Shown: positions 12,531-16,253 of the stretch, piece after piece
Layout of the letters: every line of letters starts with the position of its first letter
Position numbering within the stretch: position 1 is the first letter of the stretch
Assembly (NCBI GenBank): GCA_016935775.1
Contig: JAFGQF010000047.1
Coordinates: 1-16,253, forward strand
Reading direction: 5' to 3'
From: Caldifarciminota bacterium
GTDB taxonomy: Bacteria > Hydrothermota > Tepidihabitantia > Tepidihabitantales > Tepidihabitantaceae
Length of the DNA stretch: 16,253 nucleotides
Position numbers and translations under genes: made by a program
Notes under the pieces: model-generated
The model's input: only the letters and a program-made list of their open reading frames with translations
Told to the model about the DNA's origin: nothing
Databases searched by the model: none

Positions 12531-13622
12531 TCAGGAACGCCGGAGCTCGGCCTCGGCCTGCTCGACCAGTTCATCAAGCAGTTCGCGGACCGATACTACC
12601 CGGTCCACGCGCCAGGCGTTCGCGCCGCACATCGGGTAGCCATCGTCCATCTGCCCCCGGTAGGCTTTCAGCAGCGCTTGGGCAATGCAGTAGCCGGCCT
12701 TGTCCGGTTCGCAGGTGACCAGGCAGTGGTACGGACAGCCGAAGTTGACCTTCTCGCCCCGCAGGATGCGCTTCACGAAGTCGTTGCTGATGACCCGGGC
12801 GGGCATCTTCACCGGGCTGATGATGGTGATGATGTCCTCCCGGCGGCAGCGGACGTAGGCCTCTTTGTAGGGCAGGGCGGCATCGCACTCGTGGGTCGCC
12901 ACGAACCTGGTCCCCAGCTGGACACCGGCCGCGCCAATCCTCAGGAACCGGGCGACGTCGTTCCCGGTGAAGATGCCGCCGGCCGCTATCACCGGGATGC
13001 CGGCGCCGTTCCCCGGACCGTACGTCCGCGCGACGCCCAACACTTCCTCGACCAGCCGCTCGAGCCGGTACTCCTCGGGCGCGGCCAGCTGATCGAGCGT
13101 GAAGCCCAGGTGACCACCGGCCAGCGGCCCCTCGACCACGAGCGCATCCGGCACCCGGTCATAGCGGCGCGTCCACGTCCGGCAGACCAGTTCGGCGGTG
13201 CGCGCGGAAGAGACTATCGGGATGAGCTTGACGTGCCGGTCGGCGACCAGGGCGGGCAGCCGCATCGGCAGCCCGGCGCCGGAAACGATCGCCGCCGCGC
13301 CCTCCTCCACCGCCACCCGCACGAGCTGGCCGTAATTGGTCACCGCGCACATCACGTTGACGGCGAACGGCGCGCGGGTCAGTTGGCGGGTGTCGCGCAT
13401 CACCTCCCGCAGCCCGAGTTCCGACCGGGTCGGGTAGTCCGGGGTCCGGTCGGCCAGTTCCTCGCCGACGCCTACCGACGCGACGGTACCGAGCGCGCCC
13501 TCGTTCGCGACCGCGGATACCAGCCGTGAAGCCGATACGCGCACGCCCATGCCGCCCTGAACGATCGGCGGGTTGAACCGCAGGTCGCCGATGACGAGGT
13601 CGGGCAGTTTTGTACCGGGCAT
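12531..13622 (-). CDS. Nitronate monooxygenase / 2-nitropropane dioxygenase-like FMN enzyme
   Basis: A 363-residue TIM-barrel flavoprotein. Motifs in order are PPIVQGGMGV (18-27), AVNVM (87-91), VEGPLAGGHLG (163-173, with the conserved catalytic-type His171), PVIAAGGIFTGNDV (210-223, phosphate binding) and GVQLGTRFVATHE (233-245). The C-terminal part has the cysteine-rich CPYHCLVTC...YC (C296, C300, C304, C312) and MCGANAWR (C332), as in a long NMO subgroup common in anaerobes. The family oxidises alkyl nitronates or reduces enoyl-thioesters (FabK relatives); in an anaerobe the physiological reaction is unclear. ATG at 13622 has no Shine-Dalgarno and I find no convincing promoter directly upstream. 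Two flavodoxin genes follow after 56 nt and could supply electrons (inference). Confidence 0.9.
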   Translation of the reverse strand: MPGTKLPDLVIGDLRFNPPIVQGGMGVRVSASRLVSAVANEGALGTVASVGVGEELADRTPDYPTRSELGLREVMRDTRQLTRAPFAVNVMCAVTNYGQLVRVAVEEGAAAIVSGAGLPMRLPALVADRHVKLIPIVSSARTAELVCRTWTRRYDRVPDALVVEGPLAGGHLGFTLDQLAAPEEYRLERLVEEVLGVARTYGPGNGAGIPVIAAGGIFTGNDVARFLRIGAAGVQLGTRFVATHECDAALPYKEAYVRCRREDIITIISPVKMPARVISNDFVKRILRGEKVNFGCPYHCLVTCEPDKAGYCIAQALLKAYRGQMDDGYPMCGANAWRVDRVVSVRELLDELVEQAEAELRRS

Positions 13623-13724
13623 CAGACGACCGGGAGAAATGAAACTGCCGGCCCCCCGGCTCCTTCTGTGTCAGAATCAGGCTTCATCGTCCGGCTGTCG
13701 AACTGGACGCCGCTTGCAGAGAGC

Positions 13725-13754
13725 GGGGCGGCACCACTCGCGTGGCGCCGCCCC
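13725..13754 (-). terminator. Terminator-like hairpin after RRM gene 2
   Basis: Stem GGGGCGGC/GCCGCCCC with one A-C mismatch and CCAC/GTGG above it, loop of 4 nt, 21 nt beyond the RRM2 stop. It occupies the same place as the RRM1 terminator, but no T-run follows on the minus strand (GCTCTCTGC), so termination would be weak and read into the nitronate monooxygenase gene is possible. A second small hairpin (13647-13660) followed by AGTTTCATTTC may contribute. Confidence 0.5.
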
Positions 13755-13775
13755 GGTTGCGATTGAAGCTCGCCG

Positions 13776-14111
13776 CTACCAGCGGTTCGCGTCGCCGAAG
13801 TCCCGCCTGGGACCACGGCTGCCGCCGCGGTTACCGCCGCCGCCGCCGCGCGGGCCGCCCTCGGACCGGGCGCGCGCCTCGTTGACGGTCAGGGCGCGGC
13901 CGTCCATCTGGTGCCCGTTCAGGGCGGAGATGGCGGCCGTGGCAGCCTCGGCCGACGCCATTTCCACGAACCCGAAACCGCGCGACCGGTCACTGAACCG
14001 GTCCTTCACGACCTCGGCGGAAACGACTTCGCCGTGCTTGCCGAACAGCTCGTTGAGCTGCGAATCGGTAGCGCTGAAGGGAAGATTCCCTACGAATATG
14101 CGCTGACTCAT
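13776..14111 (-). CDS. RRM-domain RNA-binding protein (paralogue 2)
   Basis: A 111-residue single-RRM protein with RNP2 IFVGNL (residues 5-10), RNP1 RGFGFVEM (44-51) and a Gly/Arg tail (GGPRGGGGG, then RGGSRGPRRDF). It is a close paralogue of the protein at 9480-9809; several stretches are identical even in DNA, notably over the region encoding EARARSEGGPRGG. It differs mainly in helix 2 (SAEAAT against DNAAAQ) and in the tail. AGGAGGT lies 7 nt before ATG at 14111. It has the same promoter type and the same conserved leader as its paralogue. Expected role: RNA binding or chaperoning; both copies probably respond to the same signal through the leader (inference). Confidence 0.95.
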   Translation of the reverse strand: MSQRIFVGNLPFSATDSQLNELFGKHGEVVSAEVVKDRFSDRSRGFGFVEMASAEAATAAISALNGHQMDGRALTVNEARARSEGGPRGGGGGNRGGSRGPRRDFGDANRW

Positions 14112-14269
14112 CAGAATACCTCCTGATGGTTGTTAGCTTGGAATCGTTGCTGGGTACTACGGTCGGGTCGGCTTATCAGGCGTACCGGACATAGGCCAGG
14201 ACCGGACTCAAGCTGTCTTCGGACCTGCTTTGCGATTAGGTCGGATAGAGAGGTCCTTATCCATCCGAC
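14112..14269 (-). promoter_or_regulatory. Conserved structured 5' leader of RRM gene 2
   Basis: This leader of about 157 nt is homologous along its length to the leader of RRM gene 1 (9810-9965), with small indels, mostly just before the Shine-Dalgarno (five extra nt in CAACCATCAGGAGG). The 5' hairpin, the AGCAACGATTCCA block and the spacing from promoter to ATG are preserved. Confidence 0.8.
14240..14269 (-). promoter_or_regulatory. 5'-terminal stem-loop of RRM2 leader
   Basis: The arms GTCGGATGGA (14269-14260) and TCTATCCGAC (14249-14240) pair at all ten positions (one G-U). The loop UAAGGACCUC (14259-14250) is identical to that of RRM1. Relative to RRM1, one pair changed C-G to A-U, and others swap G-C with G-U or repair the C-A mismatch, so pairing is kept while sequence varies. 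Loop ACCUC can pair with GAGGU of the Shine-Dalgarno. Confidence 0.75.
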
Positions 14270-14274
14270 GGGGA

Positions 14275-14303
14275 ATCTTACCATTTTCCCCGGGTAATGT
14301 CAA
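14275..14303 (-). promoter_or_regulatory. Near-consensus sigma-70 promoter of RRM gene 2
   Basis: Minus strand: -35 TTGACA (14303-14298), exact 17-nt spacer, -10 TAAGAT (14280-14275). Predicted start near 14268, so the covarying hairpin would lie at the very 5' end of the mRNA. Confidence 0.9.
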
Positions 14304-14323
14304 GCCCGCGAGGACCGGAAGTC

Positions 14324-14351
14324 TTGACCCGCCGGTCGCCCCGGCTATGAT
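14324..14351 (+). promoter_or_regulatory. Sigma-70-like promoter of the beta-helix gene
   Basis: Plus strand: TTGACC (14324-14329), 16-nt spacer, TATGAT (14346-14351). Predicted start about 14358, leaving a leader of about 58 nt and a Shine-Dalgarno GGAGG (14403-14407) 8 nt before ATG. It is divergent from the RRM2 promoter, with 20 nt between the two -35 boxes. Confidence 0.75.
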
Positions 14352-14415
14352 GGGCCGACCGGGCGGGACGTGGTCCTGCCGCCCGATGACAGCCAACCGA
14401 CTGGAGGCAGACACG

Positions 14416-15891
14416 ATGAGAACCTTGGTGCTGACATTCCTGCTGGCCGGCCTGTGCTCGGCCGGCATAATCCGCGTGCCTTCCCAGCAACCCACCATCC
14501 AGGCCGGGCTGAACGCGGCCGGCGACGGCGACACGGTCCTGGTCGCGGCCGACACCTATCGCGAGCGCGTCACCTGGCCGGCAATCGACGGCATCACCCT
14601 GCTCGGCGAACAGGGCGCCGCGGCGACCGTCATCGACGCCGAGAGGAACGGCCGGGCGCTGGCGATGAACGCCGTCGCCTACACGTCGGCAACGGTGGTC
14701 GAGGGCTTCACCATCGCCAACGGCCTCGTTTCCGGCGGCGCCGCGGGCATCGACTGCCGGGGCGCGCCGGTGTTCCGCCGTAACCGCATCAGCGACAACC
14801 TCGGGCTCCAGTACACGATGGGCGGCGGCGTCCACGCCGAGGGCGCGCCGACCTTCTTCGGCAACCTGTTCGCGCGCGACTCGCTCCAGGTCAGGGACAC
14901 GCCCGGCTTCCGCTACGGCGGCGCGGTCTACTGCGCCGGCCCGGGCGTCTTCATCGACAATGTCTTCAGCGAGAACGCCGTCTTCGACTCCTCGTGCAGC
15001 GGCTACCGCCAGGGCGGGGCCATCCACCTCGCCTCGGGCGCGGCGCTCGTCTTCGGCAACCTCTTCGTCCGCAACGCCGCCCGGATGCTCGACGGCAGCG
15101 GTTTCGCCTACGGCGGCGCGGTCTCGGTCGGCGATGACGCGGCGGCGGTCATCGCCAACAACACCTTCGTCGCCAACGTCTGCGCCGCCCACATCGGCTA
15201 CGGCAGCGCGGTCTGGGCACCCCTCGGCCCATCGGTCGTCAAGAACAACATCGCCGTCCACGACAGCGTCCTCGGCTCGGGCGGCGGCGCGCTTGCATCG
15301 GACAGCGCCGCGATGGTCTTCGACTGGAACGACGCCTGGCACAACCACCCGAACGACTACCACAACTGCACCCCGGGCCCGAACGCCATCTCGCTCGACC
15401 CGCTCTTCGCGGCCGCGCCTTTCGGCGACTACTGCCTGTCCCAGGTCGCGGCCGGCCAGGCCGAGGACAGCCCCTGCCTCGACGCCGGCGACAGCCTGCG
15501 GATGGCCGCACCCCTGGACCTCGACTCGCTGCTGCGCGAGTGGACCACCCGCACCGACTCGGTCCCCGACGCCGGGCAGGCCGACCTCGGGTTTCACTAC
15601 GCGCCCTGGCCACTGACCGGCGTCCTCGCGCCGCCCGCCCCGCGGCCGGCGCGTCCGTTGCTGGTCGTCTCGCCTAGCGTGGTATCGGAAAAGCAGGTGC
15701 GGCTCAACGGCCCGGCCAACGCGGAAATGGCTGTCTGTGATGTTACGGGCCGGGTTGTCCTGCGCCCGGGCCGACTCGGCGCCGACGGTCACGCCCGGAT
15801 CACGGTCGCGGGACTGGCAAACGGCGTCTACACCGTCCGGGCAGGAACCGGCGACTCGGCCGCCCGCGCCCGGCTGCTCGTCCGGCGCTGA
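14416..15891 (+). CDS. Secreted right-handed parallel beta-helix protein with C-terminal sorting module
   Basis: A 491-residue exported protein. It has a signal peptide (MRTLVLTFLLAGLCSAG). Next is the entry typical of DUF1565/pectate-lyase-like beta-helices: IRVPSQQPTIQAGLNAAGDGDTVLVAADTYRE, then ITLLGEQG and VEGFTIANG. Asn-rich beta-helix rungs follow (RNRISDN, GNLFARD, DNVFSEN, GNLFVRN, NNTFVANV, KNNIAVHD) to about residue 330. The last ~80 residues are a sorting-type Ig module with the core AEMAVCDVTGRVV, then GLANGVYTVRAG, and a basic end LLVRR. Such proteins are usually surface or extracellular; no polysaccharide-lyase catalytic residues can be named. ATG at 14416 is preferred over the longer frame from 14230 because it has GGAGG 8 nt upstream, begins with the signal peptide and follows a good promoter. 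It ends 14 nt from a convergent gene. Confidence 0.85.
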   Translation: MRTLVLTFLLAGLCSAGIIRVPSQQPTIQAGLNAAGDGDTVLVAADTYRERVTWPAIDGITLLGEQGAAATVIDAERNGRALAMNAVAYTSATVVEGFTIANGLVSGGAAGIDCRGAPVFRRNRISDNLGLQYTMGGGVHAEGAPTFFGNLFARDSLQVRDTPGFRYGGAVYCAGPGVFIDNVFSENAVFDSSCSGYRQGGAIHLASGAALVFGNLFVRNAARMLDGSGFAYGGAVSVGDDAAAVIANNTFVANVCAAHIGYGSAVWAPLGPSVVKNNIAVHDSVLGSGGGALASDSAAMVFDWNDAWHNHPNDYHNCTPGPNAISLDPLFAAAPFGDYCLSQVAAGQAEDSPCLDAGDSLRMAAPLDLDSLLREWTTRTDSVPDAGQADLGFHYAPWPLTGVLAPPAPRPARPLLVVSPSVVSEKQVRLNGPANAEMAVCDVTGRVVLRPGRLGADGHARITVAGLANGVYTVRAGTGDSAARARLLVRR

Positions 15892-15905
15892 GCCGGGCCG
15901 GCGCT

Positions 15906-16253
15906 TCAGTCCTTGAACCCGGTGACCATGCCGTCGGTGAAGACGACGGCCAGGCGGGGTTCCCCGTACACCCAGAGCTCGTCCGGCCCCTTGGCGAAGC
16001 CGGTCCGGCTGACCTGCTTCGGCTCGCCCCAGCTGAGCCTCACCATCTCTTCCGTCATGCCGGCCAGTACCTCGCCATTGCGAATCGCGGTCTTCATCGC
16101 GGGCGGCCACGACGGTTTGCCCGCCAGCGGGTCGCTCGGCCACCAGCGGTGCCGGAACTGGAAGTGGGGATATGATTCCCAGTCCAGGTCGTTGATCGCC
16201 GTGGCCGAACCGAGCCAGTAGACCTCGGTGTTGTCGGCGCGGCGCAGGCGGAA
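15906..16253 (-). CDS. SmpA/BamE-like C-terminal protein fragment, N-terminus outside window
   Basis: The frame is open to the right edge, so only the last 115 residues are seen, beginning FRLRRADNTEVYWLGSAT. The C-terminal part AIRNGEVLAGMTEEMVRLSWGEPKQV, then ELWVYGEPRLAVVFTDGMVTGFKD, matches the small SmpA/OmlA (BamE-like) fold. In that fold, a 'G-M-T-x-x-x-V-x-x-x-W/L-G-x-P' turn is followed by a Tyr/Trp-rich strand pair. Such domains occur in outer-membrane lipoproteins and in many stand-alone lipoproteins of unknown role. A lipobox cannot be checked. An ATG at 16097 is inside the domain and is not the likely start. Confidence 0.7.
   Translation of the reverse strand, partial: FRLRRADNTEVYWLGSATAINDLDWESYPHFQFRHRWWPSDPLAGKPSWPPAMKTAIRNGEVLAGMTEEMVRLSWGEPKQVSRTGFAKGPDELWVYGEPRLAVVFTDGMVTGFKD

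Noticed and set aside
9480..14111. The two RRM loci as ends of a composite mobile element
   Set aside because: The copies are direct repeats of a gene plus its own leader, with no transposase, terminal inverted repeats or target duplications; gene duplication explains them.
14278..16143. 621-codon open frame on minus, opposite the beta-helix gene
   Set aside because: It is the antisense shadow of a gene with signal peptide, Asn-rich rungs and sorting module; the predicted product is low-complexity Ala/Arg/Val without any domain, as usual in high-GC antisense frames. It would also run over the RRM2 promoter region.

Overview
This is a GC-rich (roughly two-thirds G+C), gene-dense bacterial chromosomal window with no rRNA, tRNA, transposase, integrase or CRISPR array. 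Three secreted proteins end in a type IX/FlgD-like C-terminal sorting or Ig module, there are BNR-repeat, beta-helix and beta-barrel envelope proteins, and there are two RRM-type RNA-binding proteins. I infer an uncultured Gram-negative lineage of the FCB / WOR-3 (Stahlbacteria-like) kind. This is inferred from gene content only; no phylogenetic marker is present.

Layout. Positions 1-1639 (+) hold the end of a KamA-family radical SAM aminomutase and a D-Ala-D-Ala-ligase-like ATP-grasp enzyme. From there to 14111 nearly everything is on the minus strand. Read in transcription order: RRM protein 2 with a long leader (14303-13776); a nitronate monooxygenase (13622-12531); two coupled flavodoxins (12474-11441); a winged-helix regulator, a DUF2007 protein and a Pro/Arg-rich lipoprotein ending at an intrinsic terminator (11409-10206); RRM protein 1 with a long leader and an intrinsic terminator (9999-9432); a TPR protein and an outer-membrane-barrel candidate (9390-8008); a lipoprotein, an arylsulfotransferase-like protein and a BNR-repeat surface protein (7941-3349); and an ORF6N protein coupled to a P1/DmpA peptidase (3305-1636). 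A beta-helix surface protein runs on + (14416-15891), divergent from RRM2, and a partial SmpA/BamE-like protein enters from the right edge on minus.

Main points of interest. (1) The two RRM genes, about 4 kb apart, share a near-consensus promoter and a conserved leader of about 155 nt. It begins with a hairpin whose stem covaries, whose 10-nt loop is identical in both copies, and whose loop can pair with the Shine-Dalgarno: a candidate undescribed cis-regulatory RNA. (2) The BNR surface protein is open in one frame for 729 codons apart from one in-frame TGA at codon 406, which separates the repeats from the C-terminal sorting module. (3) Five transcription units carry a promoter whose -10 box ends only 6-7 nt before a start codon without a Shine-Dalgarno, suggesting leaderless mRNAs, whereas other genes here have clear GGAGG sites.
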